64,000 nucleotides of DNA from Puia sp. (GTDB lineage Bacteria > Bacteroidota > Bacteroidia > Chitinophagales > Chitinophagaceae), in assembly GCA_031292515.1 (NCBI GenBank), contig JARLGZ010000269.1, forward strand, positions 186,001 through 250,000. The letters run 5' to 3'. The position numbers were made by a program, and so were the translations under genes. This document shows positions 38,631 to 48,960 of the stretch, in pieces. Position 1 is the first letter of the stretch; the number at the start of each line of letters is the position of its first letter. The notes below the pieces were generated by a model. That model was not told the origin of the DNA, did not search any database, and saw nothing but the letters and a program-made list of their open reading frames with translations.

Positions 38631-41600
38631 ATGCCTGGTAAATACAAAGAATATCAGCAGCTGAACTTGCCCACAATAGGCCGGGAAATGCTGGAAAAAT
38701 GGGAGAAAGGCAGGGCTTTCGAAAAAAGCGTCGGGTTGAGGGAAGGGGCTATTCCTTTTGTATTCTATGAAGGCCCTCCCAGCGCCAACGGCATGCCGGG
38801 TATTCATCATGTGATCAGCCGCACCCTCAAAGACCTGGTCTGCAGGTATAAAACCATGAAGGGTTTTCAGGTGAAACGCAAAGGCGGCTGGGATACGCAC
38901 GGGCTGCCGGTAGAACTCGGCGTGGAGAAAATGCTGGGTATCACCAAGGAGGACATCGGTAAGAAGATCTCCATCGAAGAATACAACGCAACCTGCCGCC
39001 GGGAGGTCCTGAAATACAAGGACAAATGGGACGAACTAACCCGTCAGATGGGGTATTGGGTGGACCTGAAACACCCCTATATCACATTCGAGACCAAATA
39101 TATAGAGACACTCTGGTGGATCCTCGGCGAGTTATACAAGAAGGGACTGTTGTATGAGAGCATCAGCATACAACCCTATTCTCCGGCAGCCGGCACAGGC
39201 CTCAGCTCCCACGAACTGAACCAGCCAGGCTGCTATAAAGACGTAAAAGACACCTCTGTCGTGGCGATGTTCCGGCTTTCGCCGGCCGATACCGCCCTGC
39301 AAGGAGGGAAAGCCATGGGGACCCTCCAACGCATCGACGAAATCCTGAATAGAGATCAGAATACCGAAGACGTCTTCTTCATGGCCTGGACCACAACACC
39401 GTGGACCCTGCCTTCTAATCTCGGCCTTACGGTCGGTCCCCGGATCGACTACCTGCTGGTAAAAACCTTTAATCCTTATACCCATCTTCCCGTAAACATT
39501 ATTCTCGCAAAAGCATTGCTCGGGAAATATTTAAAACAGGAGGGCGAAAACGCTGATTTCAAAGCCTATACGCCGGATTCCAAAATCCTTCCCTGGTCGA
39601 TCCTCGGAACTTTCAAAGGGGCAGAACTGGAAGAGCTTCGTTATGAACAGCTGATGCCCTACGAAGCAAACGCCCCTGAAAAGACCGGCGGTGACCCCTT
39701 CCGCGTCATCCTGGGAGATTTCGTCACGACCGAAGACGGTACGGGCATCGTGCATACCGCACCGGCCTTTGGCGCGGATGACTATAAAGTAGGAACGAAA
39801 TACAAGATCGGTATCCTGACCATGGTCGACCGCCAGGGCAAATTCGTCGACGGCCTCGGCGAATTCAGCAACCGCTACGTCAAAAACTACAAAGACGAAC
39901 CGGACTATACCGATGTCAACGTCGATATTTCCGTCAAACTGAAAAAAGAGAACCGCGCCTTCCGGGTTGAAAAATATGAACACAACTACCCTCATTGCTG
40001 GCGTACCGACAAACCCGTCCTCTATTATCCCCTCGACGCCTGGTTCATACGCACCACCGCGTTGAAAGACAGGATGGTGCAGCTGAATAAGACCATCAAT
40101 TGGAAACCGAAATCCACCGGAGAAGGCCGCTTTGGCAATTGGCTCGAAAACGTTGTGGACTGGAACCTGAGCCGCAGCCGGTACTGGGGTACGCCCCTTC
40201 CCGTCTGGCGCACCGACCTCCCCGAAAACCCAACCGAGGAAGAGCTGGCAGCAAGAGAAGAAGTCTGCATCGGCTCCGTGGCGGAATTGCAGGCTGCCAT
40301 CCGCAGGTCCGTCGCCGCAGGATTTATGCAGCCCAACGCGGGCGAAGACAACGATACCTTTGTAAAACGGCTTACCGCCGATCTTCATAAGCCTTATGTC
40401 GATGCGATCATCCTGGTCAGTCCGAAAGGCAAACCTATGAAAAGGGTCGCCGATCTCATCGATGTATGGTTCGACAGCGGCGCGATGCCCTACGCCCAAT
40501 GGCATTTCCCCTTCGAAAACAAAGAGATCTTCGCACAGAATTACCCCGCCGACTTCATCGCGGAAGGAGTGGACCAGACCCGTGGTTGGTTTTATACCCT
40601 CCATGCCCTCGGCTCCCTGCTGAAAGAATCGGTCCACGAAGAATTGAAAAAGGCGGGCCTCGGAGGAGATGACCTGGATGGCCGTTATCCCGGCCTCGCT
40701 TACAAAACGGTCGTTTCCAACGGTTTGGTGCTTGACAAGAACGGCAATAAGATGAGTAAAAGCAAAGGAAACGTCGTCAATCCTTTCGAAACCATCGATC
40801 AATACGGCCCCGATGCCACCCGCTGGTACCTCATCACCAACGCATCTCCCTGGGAAAGCATCAAATTTGATGTGGAAGGCATTAAAGAGACCCAGCGGAA
40901 GATATTTGGCACTCTCTATAACACTTACCAGTTCTTCGCCCTTTATGCGAATGTGGACGGTTTCAGCTTCAAAGAAGCCTATATCCCTCCCGCAGAGCGC
41001 CCCGAAATCGATCGCTGGATCTTATCTTCTCTTAATAGCCTCATTGCTAAGGTCGTAAGTAACCTGGATGACTATGAACCGACCATTGCCGGTCGCCTGA
41101 TAGAGGATTTTGTGAGCGAACACCTCAGCAACTGGTATGTCCGCCTCTGCCGTCGGCGGTTCTGGAAAGGAGATTACGAGCAGGACAAAATCTGTGCTTA
41201 CCAGACCCTCTATGAATGCCTGGAGACGATCAGCCGCCTGATGGCGCCGATCTCCCCTTTCTTCGCAGATTGGTTGTTTACAAACCTGGAAGAAGTCACC
41301 GGCCACATAAAGACGGATTCGGTGCACCATGCCGATTTTCCGGTTGCCGACCCTGCCTGTATCGACCTTTCCCTGGAAGAAAGGATGCAGCTGGCCCAGG
41401 ACGCATCTTCCCTCATCCTCTCTTTACGCAAACGTGTGAATATCAAGGTTCGCCAGCCCCTGCAAAAAGTCCTGATCCCGGTGCTGAACCCCTCGATGAA
41501 AGAACAGCTTGAAAAGGTGGGCGACCTGATAAAGTCCGAGGTAAATATCAAGGAGATCCAGTACCTGTCCGCAACGGACGGGTTTATAAAAAAGAAGATA

Positions 41601-42113
41601 AAACCCAACTTCGTGGCACTGGGCAAGAAGCTGGGACCAAAAATGAAAGCCGTCGCAGCCGCACTCGGCGCCTTTAGCCAGGAAGATATTTCAAAATTGG
41701 AAAAAGAAGGAAATTATACTTTGCTAATTGATAACGAACCCTTAATATTACAGGTTAATGAAGTAGATATAGCCAGTGAGGATATTCCAGGCTGGGTAGT
41801 GGCCGGGAAGGACGCCCTGAGCGTAGCCCTGGATACTACCGTCACCCCTGAACTGGCCAATGAAGGCAATGCCCGGGAGCTGGTAAACCGCATCCAGAAG
41901 ATCCGGAAAGACAATGGTTTTGAACTGACAGACCGGATATGGGTAAAAATCGAAGAGATACCCGCCCTCAAGGAATCCCTAACCCTTTTTAACGACTATA
42001 TTTGCACGGAAATTTTGGCAGATTCTTTGGAATTGGTGCCCGAAATAGTGAATGGCACTGAAATTGAAGTGAATGATATTCTTTTAAAAGTGTTTGTTAC
42101 AAAAAAAGCCTAA
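38631..42113 (+). CDS. ileS: Isoleucyl-tRNA synthetase
   Basis: 'YEGPPSANGMPGIHHVISRTLKDLVCRYKTMKGFQVKRKGGWDTHGLPVE', 'KMSKSKGNVVNPFETIDQYGPDATRWYL'. Confidence 0.98.
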   Translation: MPGKYKEYQQLNLPTIGREMLEKWEKGRAFEKSVGLREGAIPFVFYEGPPSANGMPGIHHVISRTLKDLVCRYKTMKGFQVKRKGGWDTHGLPVELGVEKMLGITKEDIGKKISIEEYNATCRREVLKYKDKWDELTRQMGYWVDLKHPYITFETKYIETLWWILGELYKKGLLYESISIQPYSPAAGTGLSSHELNQPGCYKDVKDTSVVAMFRLSPADTALQGGKAMGTLQRIDEILNRDQNTEDVFFMAWTTTPWTLPSNLGLTVGPRIDYLLVKTFNPYTHLPVNIILAKALLGKYLKQEGENADFKAYTPDSKILPWSILGTFKGAELEELRYEQLMPYEANAPEKTGGDPFRVILGDFVTTEDGTGIVHTAPAFGADDYKVGTKYKIGILTMVDRQGKFVDGLGEFSNRYVKNYKDEPDYTDVNVDISVKLKKENRAFRVEKYEHNYPHCWRTDKPVLYYPLDAWFIRTTALKDRMVQLNKTINWKPKSTGEGRFGNWLENVVDWNLSRSRYWGTPLPVWRTDLPENPTEEELAAREEVCIGSVAELQAAIRRSVAAGFMQPNAGEDNDTFVKRLTADLHKPYVDAIILVSPKGKPMKRVADLIDVWFDSGAMPYAQWHFPFENKEIFAQNYPADFIAEGVDQTRGWFYTLHALGSLLKESVHEELKKAGLGGDDLDGRYPGLAYKTVVSNGLVLDKNGNKMSKSKGNVVNPFETIDQYGPDATRWYLITNASPWESIKFDVEGIKETQRKIFGTLYNTYQFFALYANVDGFSFKEAYIPPAERPEIDRWILSSLNSLIAKVVSNLDDYEPTIAGRLIEDFVSEHLSNWYVRLCRRRFWKGDYEQDKICAYQTLYECLETISRLMAPISPFFADWLFTNLEEVTGHIKTDSVHHADFPVADPACIDLSLEERMQLAQDASSLILSLRKRVNIKVRQPLQKVLIPVLNPSMKEQLEKVGDLIKSEVNIKEIQYLSATDGFIKKKIKPNFVALGKKLGPKMKAVAAALGAFSQEDISKLEKEGNYTLLIDNEPLILQVNEVDIASEDIPGWVVAGKDALSVALDTTVTPELANEGNARELVNRIQKIRKDNGFELTDRIWVKIEEIPALKESLTLFNDYICTEILADSLELVPEIVNGTEIEVNDILLKVFVTKKA

Positions 42114-42117
42114 CCGT

Positions 42118-43083
42118 ATGGCATCCAAGAAGAAGGCGGCAAAACCCGCTAAAAAACCTATTAATGTGAAAAAAGCGGCTCCGCCCAAAAAATCAGCTTC
42201 TAAACCTGCCCAGGTGTCAGCCCCCAAAGGGGCTAAAAAGCCCGTCGCGGGTAAAAATACGGTCAAACCAGTCGCAAAAAAAGCCGCCCCCGCGACTAAA
42301 AAGCCGGTTGTACACGCGACCGGGAAAGCAATCCCGGCTAAAGCCGTTTCCAAACCCGTAGCTCCGGCCTCCAAACACCAGCCGGCCGTCTCCGCGAAAC
42401 ATCCCGCTTCAGCCCCGGCGAAACACCCGGCTCAGGTGATTGCAAAGCAACAGGCTCCCGCCGGTAAGCCGGCTGTAAAAGAAGAAACCAAAAAGCCTTT
42501 GGCAGCAAAAATTCCCGAAAAGAAAGAAGAGCCCAAGCCGGCGGCTCCCATTGCCGTTGCCCCCAAACCCGCGGAACCCAAAAAACCGCCTGTTCCCGCC
42601 AAACCGGTAAAAGTTGTCATACCCGAGATCAAAACAAAAACGGTTCGTAAATATGAACCTGAATTCACAAAATCCGTATTAGATACGCCACAGGAAGAAC
42701 AAACAGGACCCACTATGAGATACAGCGACTCAGAATTGACAGAGTTCAGGGAACTTATCAATAAGAAATTGGATGCAGCCAAGAAAGAACTTGCTTACCT
42801 GCAGGGATTGATCACCCGCAAGGATGAAATGGGTGGCGACAACGACGACGCCCGTTACATGACGATGGAGGATGGCAGCATGAGCATGGAAAGGGAACAA
42901 CTGAGCCAGATGGCAAGCCGCCAGATCACTTTTATCGATCACCTCGAAAAAGCGATCATGCGCATCGAGAACAAGACTTACGGCATCTGCCGGGTGACCG
43001 GTAAACTGATCGATAAGGCAAGGCTGCGGGCCGTACCCCATGCCACCCTGAGCATCGAAGCCAAACAAATGATGAACAAATAA
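42118..43083 (+). CDS. TraR/DksA-family protein with histone H1-like Lys/Ala/Pro-rich N-terminus
   Basis: 'MASKKKAAKPAKKPINVKKAAPPKKSASK...' then DksA-like 'ALEKAIMRIENKTYGICRVTGKLIDKARLRAVPHATLSIEAKQ'-type C-terminus. Confidence 0.85.
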   Translation: MASKKKAAKPAKKPINVKKAAPPKKSASKPAQVSAPKGAKKPVAGKNTVKPVAKKAAPATKKPVVHATGKAIPAKAVSKPVAPASKHQPAVSAKHPASAPAKHPAQVIAKQQAPAGKPAVKEETKKPLAAKIPEKKEEPKPAAPIAVAPKPAEPKKPPVPAKPVKVVIPEIKTKTVRKYEPEFTKSVLDTPQEEQTGPTMRYSDSELTEFRELINKKLDAAKKELAYLQGLITRKDEMGGDNDDARYMTMEDGSMSMEREQLSQMASRQITFIDHLEKAIMRIENKTYGICRVTGKLIDKARLRAVPHATLSIEAKQMMNK

Positions 43084-43116
43084 GGATCGATAAGCCCTTC
43101 CCGAAACGGCCCGTCC

Positions 43117-44937
43117 CTATTTCACTTCCTGCATGTCTACCAGCTTTTTGTAGAATCCCTGCTGGCTGATCAACCCATCGTGCGTTCCCCGCTCCACGAT
43201 CCTGCCTTTCTGTAACACGATGATCTCATCCGCATGCCGGATTGTACTGAGACGGTGTGCAATCACGATACTGGTCCGGTTTTCCATCATCTTATTGATC
43301 GCATCCTGTACCAGCCGCTCGCTTTCGGTATCCAGCGAAGAAGTAGCCTCGTCCAGGATCAGGATCGGCGGGTTCTTCAAAACGGCCCGGGCAATCGTCA
43401 GGCGCTGTCGCTCGCCCCCGCTCAGCTTGCTGCCCCGGTCCCCGATATTGGTATCATAGCCCTCCTCTTTCTGCATGATAAAATGATGGGCATTGGCGAT
43501 GGTCGCCGCCTGTATGATCTCTTCCCGGGTAGCGTCCGGCTTGCCAAGCGCGATATTTGCCAGGATGGTATCATTAAAAAGAATCGGCTCCTGCGTCACA
43601 ATGCTCATCTGCTCCCGGACCGTCTTCAGCGAATAGTCCCGGATATTCGTCCCGTCGATCAGCAGTTCGCCCGAACTGACATCATGGAATCGCGGGACCA
43701 GGTCGGCAAGGGTCGACTTGCCCGCGCCGGAAGAGCCTACCAGCGCCACGGTCTTGCCTTTTTGAATCCTCAGGTTGATATTCTCCAGGATCACGGCATC
43801 CTCATAGGAGAATCCGACATTCTTAAATTCAATGCGGTCCCTGAAATCGACGAGTTTCTTTCCGTTTGGATCATCCAGGATCGTCACGGGAGCCGTCAGC
43901 AATTCCTCCACCCGCTCCATCGCCGCCGCTCCACGCTGGATATTAAAAAAAGAAGTGGACAGGTTTTTTGCGGGATTGATCAGCATCGCGAAAACGGAAA
44001 TATAAACGATCAGGTCGCCGCCGGGGAAACCCTTTCCTCCGTGACCCGTAGCCTCGAGGACCAGTCTCCCGCCAAAATATAGGATCGTACATAAGATGAC
44101 GACACCCAGCACCTCGGTAAGCGGAGAAGCCAGGTCCCTGCGGGCATTCATTTTGTTTCGGATACGGAACAGGCTGTCGTTGATATGCGTGAATTTATTA
44201 CTGAGCAGCATTTCCGCGCCAAACCCCTTGATAATGCGGATGCCGCCCAGGGTCTCATCCAGCACCGACAGGCTTTCGCCCAACTTCACGGAGGCGTCCT
44301 GCGACTGGCTCTTCAGCGACCGGCTGATCCGTCCAACGACAAAGCCGGTGACCGGCAGCAGGATGAGCAGCACCAGCGAGAGGGCAGGACTGAGCCAGAC
44401 CATATAGACAAGGTACGCGATGATCGTCAACGGGTCTTTGATCAATCCTTCCAGGGTGCTGACGACGGAAGATTCGATCTCGTAGATATCATTGGTCATC
44501 CGGGAGATCAGGTCGCCTTTTCTTCTTTCGGTAAAATACCCGATCGGCAGCGCCAGGATTTTCTGATACAGGTCATTGCGCAGATAAGTGATCGTGGCGC
44601 TGCGGATCGGAGAAGAGATATAACTGGACCAGTAGAGAAACAGGTTCTTGAGAAAAGTAGTAACGATGATAAAAATACAAATCGCGATCAGCGCGCCCAT
44701 CGTACCATGCGCCTGGATGATCTGGTCCAGGATCTCCTTTAACGGCCCGATGGCGTTGGTGGAGACCGTCGCCGCCTGCTGAGGCACGTCTTTCGGGAAC
44801 AGGATATTCATAAAAGGGCTCAGCATTCCCAGAGACAGCAGGCCGAAAACGATCGACAAGAGCGTAAAGATCAGGTATGCCAGTAGTTTGCCTTTGTATT
44901 TCGATAGGTATTGGAGGATGCGTGAAAACTTATTCAT
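43117..44937 (-). CDS. ABC transporter, fused permease/ATP-binding (MsbA-like)
   Basis: Walker A 'ALVGSSGAGKSTLADLVPRF', signature 'LSGGERQRLTIARAVLKNPPILILDEATSSLD'. Confidence 0.95.
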   Translation of the reverse strand: MNKFSRILQYLSKYKGKLLAYLIFTLLSIVFGLLSLGMLSPFMNILFPKDVPQQAATVSTNAIGPLKEILDQIIQAHGTMGALIAICIFIIVTTFLKNLFLYWSSYISSPIRSATITYLRNDLYQKILALPIGYFTERRKGDLISRMTNDIYEIESSVVSTLEGLIKDPLTIIAYLVYMVWLSPALSLVLLILLPVTGFVVGRISRSLKSQSQDASVKLGESLSVLDETLGGIRIIKGFGAEMLLSNKFTHINDSLFRIRNKMNARRDLASPLTEVLGVVILCTILYFGGRLVLEATGHGGKGFPGGDLIVYISVFAMLINPAKNLSTSFFNIQRGAAAMERVEELLTAPVTILDDPNGKKLVDFRDRIEFKNVGFSYEDAVILENINLRIQKGKTVALVGSSGAGKSTLADLVPRFHDVSSGELLIDGTNIRDYSLKTVREQMSIVTQEPILFNDTILANIALGKPDATREEIIQAATIANAHHFIMQKEEGYDTNIGDRGSKLSGGERQRLTIARAVLKNPPILILDEATSSLDTESERLVQDAINKMMENRTSIVIAHRLSTIRHADEIIVLQKGRIVERGTHDGLISQQGFYKKLVDMQEVK

Positions 44938-44988
44938 GCTTTTGAATTGGTAAAATATAAAGCTGTAAATTTAGGTGTATTATTGTTA

Positions 44989-45375
44989 ATGAATATGCAA
45001 GAAGGAAAACGGCAGAAACAGGTAAGTGTTTTGTTGCAGCAGGAACTCAGCGATATTTTCCAGCGTATGGGCCTGAGTATCGTTGACGGCGGCATGATCT
45101 CCATCACGACCGTCAAAGTGACCCCCGATTTGCTGGAAGCCAGGATCCACCTGAGCTTTTTCCAGGTGAAAGATCCGGCCGCCCTGATGAAAAAAGTCGC
45201 CGATAAAGGCCGGGAGATAAAAAAGGAACTGGCCGCGCGTGTAAAACACCAGTTGCGCCGGATACCCGATCTGCAATTTTTTGTCGACGACACGCTGGAG
45301 CACGCTTTCAAAATGGAAGAACTGTTCCGGAAGATCAACGCAGAGCGTCCCCCGGATAACCCGTCTCAATCATGA
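44989..45375 (+). CDS. rbfA: 30S ribosome-binding factor A
   Basis: 'QEGKRQKQVSVLLQQELSDIFQRMG...ISITTVKVTPDLLEARIHLSFF...RRIPDLQFFVDDTLEHAFKMEELF'. Confidence 0.92.
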   Translation: MNMQEGKRQKQVSVLLQQELSDIFQRMGLSIVDGGMISITTVKVTPDLLEARIHLSFFQVKDPAALMKKVADKGREIKKELAARVKHQLRRIPDLQFFVDDTLEHAFKMEELFRKINAERPPDNPSQS

Positions 45376-46595
45376 ATTTCCTTTTTGCCTGGCGCTATTT
45401 CAAAGCCAAGAAATCCACGAATGCCATCAATGTGATCGCATGGGTAAGCGTAGCGGCCATCATAGTCGGCTCGGCCTCCCTGGTATTGGTACTCAGCGTA
45501 TTTAATGGTTTTGAGGACCTGGTAAAGTCCCTGTACAAGACCTTCTATTCCGATCTCAAGGTCACAGCCACGGAGGGGAAGTCCATCACCCTCAGCGATC
45601 AGCAGCTGCGCCAGCTCGCCGGCCTGGACGGGATCCGTGCCTTTTCACGGATAGCCGAAGACAACGCCTGGATGCAGAACGGTCAGACGCCTTCCCCCAT
45701 CTTCCTGAAAGGGGTGGATTCCAGCTATACCCGGGTGAGCTCGATCGACCGGAAACTGATCAGGGGTAAATTCGAATTGGGAACCGGCGACCACCCGTCC
45801 GCCATCCTGGGATACGGCATCGAGAATGCATTGGGCATACTCTATAGCGATCGTTCCGTGATCCCTCTTTCCGTGTATCTTTTCAATAAATCCAGTCTGG
45901 CGAATCCCACCGACCCGATGGCGTCCGTTAGCGCCGACAATATAGTGGCCTCCGGTACTTTTGCCATCCAGGATGAATTCGACTACAAGTATGTCATCAC
46001 AAACCTTGCGTTCGTAAAACGCATGCTCGGCTTTGCACCCGATGAATACAGCGCACTGGAGATCGCTCTTGTTGATTCCAGCCAGGCCGAAACCGTCAAA
46101 GCCAACGTAAAACGATTGCTCGGGGGAGACTACCATGTGCAGACACGTTATGAACAAAACCAGGGCCTCTATGGCGTCATGCGTACGGAAAAATGGGTGA
46201 TCTATATCGTGCTCTCCCTCATCCTCGTAGTGGCAGCCTTTAACATGGTGGGCGCCCTGACGATGCTGGTGCTGGAGAAGCAGAAAGACATCCATGTATT
46301 AAAGGCGCTGGGGGCCGACAACGGATATATACAGCGGATCTTTTTGAGTGAGGGCCTCTTACTCGCCTTTTTGGGCGGAGGTATCGGGATCGGGCTGGCC
46401 GTGATCATCTGCTGGCTGCAGTTAAAATACAAGTTGGTTCCCCTTCAGGGAGGTTCTTTCCTGGTCGACTATTACCCGGTAAAACTGGTACCCCTCGATT
46501 TCGGAATGGTATTGGGGACCGTGTTGGTCGTTGCGCTGCTCGCCTCCTGGTTCCCCTCGCGAAAAGCTGCCCGCGAACCCATCGACCTCAGATAA
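45372..46595 (+). CDS. ABC transporter permease (LolC/LolE-like, FtsX family)
   Basis: 'FLFAWRYFKAKKSTNAINVIAWVSVAAIIVGSASLVLVLSVFNGFEDLVKSLY', C-terminal FtsX domain. Confidence 0.9.
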   Translation: MNFLFAWRYFKAKKSTNAINVIAWVSVAAIIVGSASLVLVLSVFNGFEDLVKSLYKTFYSDLKVTATEGKSITLSDQQLRQLAGLDGIRAFSRIAEDNAWMQNGQTPSPIFLKGVDSSYTRVSSIDRKLIRGKFELGTGDHPSAILGYGIENALGILYSDRSVIPLSVYLFNKSSLANPTDPMASVSADNIVASGTFAIQDEFDYKYVITNLAFVKRMLGFAPDEYSALEIALVDSSQAETVKANVKRLLGGDYHVQTRYEQNQGLYGVMRTEKWVIYIVLSLILVVAAFNMVGALTMLVLEKQKDIHVLKALGADNGYIQRIFLSEGLLLAFLGGGIGIGLAVIICWLQLKYKLVPLQGGSFLVDYYPVKLVPLDFGMVLGTVLVVALLASWFPSRKAAREPIDLR

Positions 46596-46639
46596 CTCTC
46601 TTAACTATATCTCCTAACGCTATCTTTTATCGTCAAAAA

Positions 46640-46682
46640 ACTCCACTCACTACTCACACTCACTACAGACTACTCACTACTA
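46640..46682. repeat. Dispersed stop-abutting repeat, copy D (after transketolase N-subunit)
   Basis: CTCCACTCACTACTCACACTCACTACAGACTACTCACTACTA running into the TAG stop on the minus strand. Confidence 0.75.
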
Positions 46683-47513
46683 ATAGTCTCCCAGAGTCTC
46701 CGGAAGCTGTTCCAGCGCTTTTTTCAATTGCTCATCATTGGGTGCAACGCCATGCCAATTATGATCGTTTTCCATGAAGCTGACGCCCTTGCCCATGATG
46801 GTATGCATCATGATGCCAACGGGTTTGCCCTGCCCGGTAAGTCCTTTGGCCTTATCCAGCGTAGCCACCACTTCATCTATATCATTACCGTTCATTTCCA
46901 GCGTGGTCCAGCCAAAAGCGTTGAACTTTACGTGGAGATCGCCGAGGTCGAGAACTGCCTTGGTCGTACCGTCAATCTGCTGACCGTTCCAGTCTACCGT
47001 GGAGATCAGGTTGTCTACCTTATGGGCGGCGGCAAACATGATGGCTTCCCAGTTCTGTCCTTCGTCCAATTCACCATCGCCATGCAGCGTATATACGATG
47101 TTGTTTTCCTTGTTGAGCTTCTTTGCAAGCGCGGCTCCGATCCCTACGCTCATCCCCTGCCCCAGCGAACCACTGGCGACACGAATACCCGGGAGATGTT
47201 CATGCGTGGTGGGATGGCCCTGCAGCCTCGAATTGATTTTCCGGAAAGTGGCCATTTCCTTGATGTCGAAATATCCCGACCGGGCGAGCGCGGAATAAAA
47301 TACAGGAGAAATATGGCCGTTTGACAGGAAGAAAAGATCCTGGTTCTTACCTTCCATCGTGAAATGAGGATCGTGCTTCAGAACCTTGAAATAGAGGGCC
47401 GTGAAGAAATCCGCACAGCCTAGCGAGCCCCCCGGGTGACCGCTTTGGGCACCATGTACCATTCTTACGATGTCTCTTCTAATCTGCGAAGCGATAGCTT
47501 TCAATTCAGCCAT
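46680..47513 (-). CDS. Transketolase, N-terminal (TPP-binding) subunit
   Basis: 'RRDIVRMVHGAQSGHPGGSLGCADFFTALYF', 'GDGELDEGQNWEAIMFAAAHKVDNLISTVDWNGQQIDG'; 277 aa only. Confidence 0.93.
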   Translation of the reverse strand: MAELKAIASQIRRDIVRMVHGAQSGHPGGSLGCADFFTALYFKVLKHDPHFTMEGKNQDLFFLSNGHISPVFYSALARSGYFDIKEMATFRKINSRLQGHPTTHEHLPGIRVASGSLGQGMSVGIGAALAKKLNKENNIVYTLHGDGELDEGQNWEAIMFAAAHKVDNLISTVDWNGQQIDGTTKAVLDLGDLHVKFNAFGWTTLEMNGNDIDEVVATLDKAKGLTGQGKPVGIMMHTIMGKGVSFMENDHNWHGVAPNDEQLKKALEQLPETLGDY

Positions 47514-47801
47514 ACAAAGTAGTTTTTAAATACTGGCTGCAAAGCTAATGGATTTTATTTACCGGGGATCCTTTGAACGATACAAACTTTTTATTTGGGG
47601 CATTAAACTTTTATCCTACCTTTCTGTCTTATTTCCCCTTACTGGAACATGCCCTTATTGACCTGGTGGTTTGCTTTTTGCTATTGTTTCCTGCTTGTTC
47701 GAAGAAGTACTATCGAGGCTTCGGACTTATACTGTAAAAATGAAGTTTGGCCGGTTTAGTAGCAAGTAAATGAAAGAAGTTTTATTTTTGTACCAATCAA
47801 A

Positions 47802-48959
47802 ATGTGGCTGATGTTTGATGTACTTTTATCTATTGCCATTTCCTTTACCATCACTTTTCTTGCTATCCCTGTGATTATTAATGTAGCAGAGATGAAGAAA
47901 TTATTTGATGTTCCCGACGAGCGGAAGATCCACCAGGCCCCCATCACCCCACTCGGCGGTTTGGGCATCTTTGCAGGCTTTGTATTTGGATGCCTGCTCA
48001 CCATCCATTTTAATGAATCTCCTAATTTTCAATACTTTATAGCTGCTTCACTGGTCATATTCTTCCTCGGTCTGAAAGACGATATCCTGGTTATCAGCCC
48101 CATCAAGAAATTCATCGGGCAGGTGCTGGCCGCCTTCCTGATCATCTATTATGGAGAAGTCCAGATCCGGAGTATGCATGGTTTTTTGGGCATCCACCAG
48201 CTGCCGGAAATGTTCAGTCTGCTCTTGACCTATTTCGCCGTGATCGTCGTCATTAATTCATTCAACCTGATAGACGGGGTCGATGGGCTGGCAGGCAGTC
48301 TTGGGTTGCTGTCATCGGTAGTGTTCGGCGTCTACTTTCTTAGCGCGAAAAGCGCCGCCCTGCTGCCTTATTCCATTATCGCCTTTGCTTTGTCCGGCAG
48401 TTTGCTGGCCTTCCTGATATTCAATTTTCAGCCTGCCAAGATATTCATGGGCGATACCGGGTCGCTGTTGATCGGCACCGTCAACGCCCTGCTGGTCATA
48501 AAATTCATCGCAGTGGCGGGGACGACCGATGTGGCCTATCCGATCACCGCGTCCCCGGCCGTTGGATTTGCCATCCTGATGATCCCCCTGTTGGATACGC
48601 TCCGCGTCTTCGGAATCCGCATCTTCCATCGCAGGTCTCCCTTCAGTCCCGACAGGAACCATATACACCACCTTTTGCTGGACAGGGGCTTTTCACACAG
48701 GGCCATTACCCTGTTACTGGTGTCGATCAATGCATTGATGCTGGGGCTTGCCTTCCTCTTTAGCAACCTCAATTGTACCCTTCTTATCTTTTCGTTTATC
48801 GCGGTCTTCTTCGGGATCATTTCAGCCTTCTACTATATACGCCCTGCACCCCGTTTATTTGTAGCCAGGAGCGGGAAAGCAGAGGACAAAGGACGCAACA
48901 AGTCCTCTAAGCTCGTTTCCCTGACCAATGATACGGTACTGGAGCAGAAAAACAGATGA
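47802..48959 (+). CDS. MraY/WecA/TagO-family glycosyl-1-phosphate transferase
   Basis: 'VINSFNLIDGVDGLAGSLGLLSS', 'KIFMGDTGSLLIGTVNALLVIKF', 'RNHIHHLLLDRGFSHR'. Confidence 0.92.
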   Translation: MWLMFDVLLSIAISFTITFLAIPVIINVAEMKKLFDVPDERKIHQAPITPLGGLGIFAGFVFGCLLTIHFNESPNFQYFIAASLVIFFLGLKDDILVISPIKKFIGQVLAAFLIIYYGEVQIRSMHGFLGIHQLPEMFSLLLTYFAVIVVINSFNLIDGVDGLAGSLGLLSSVVFGVYFLSAKSAALLPYSIIAFALSGSLLAFLIFNFQPAKIFMGDTGSLLIGTVNALLVIKFIAVAGTTDVAYPITASPAVGFAILMIPLLDTLRVFGIRIFHRRSPFSPDRNHIHHLLLDRGFSHRAITLLLVSINALMLGLAFLFSNLNCTLLIFSFIAVFFGIISAFYYIRPAPRLFVARSGKAEDKGRNKSSKLVSLTNDTVLEQKNR

Positions 48960-48960
48960 T

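Noticed and set aside
39531-40802. 423-aa minus-strand ORF inside ileS
   Set aside because: Fully antisense to a conserved synthetase; composition consistent with a GC-rich codon shadow.
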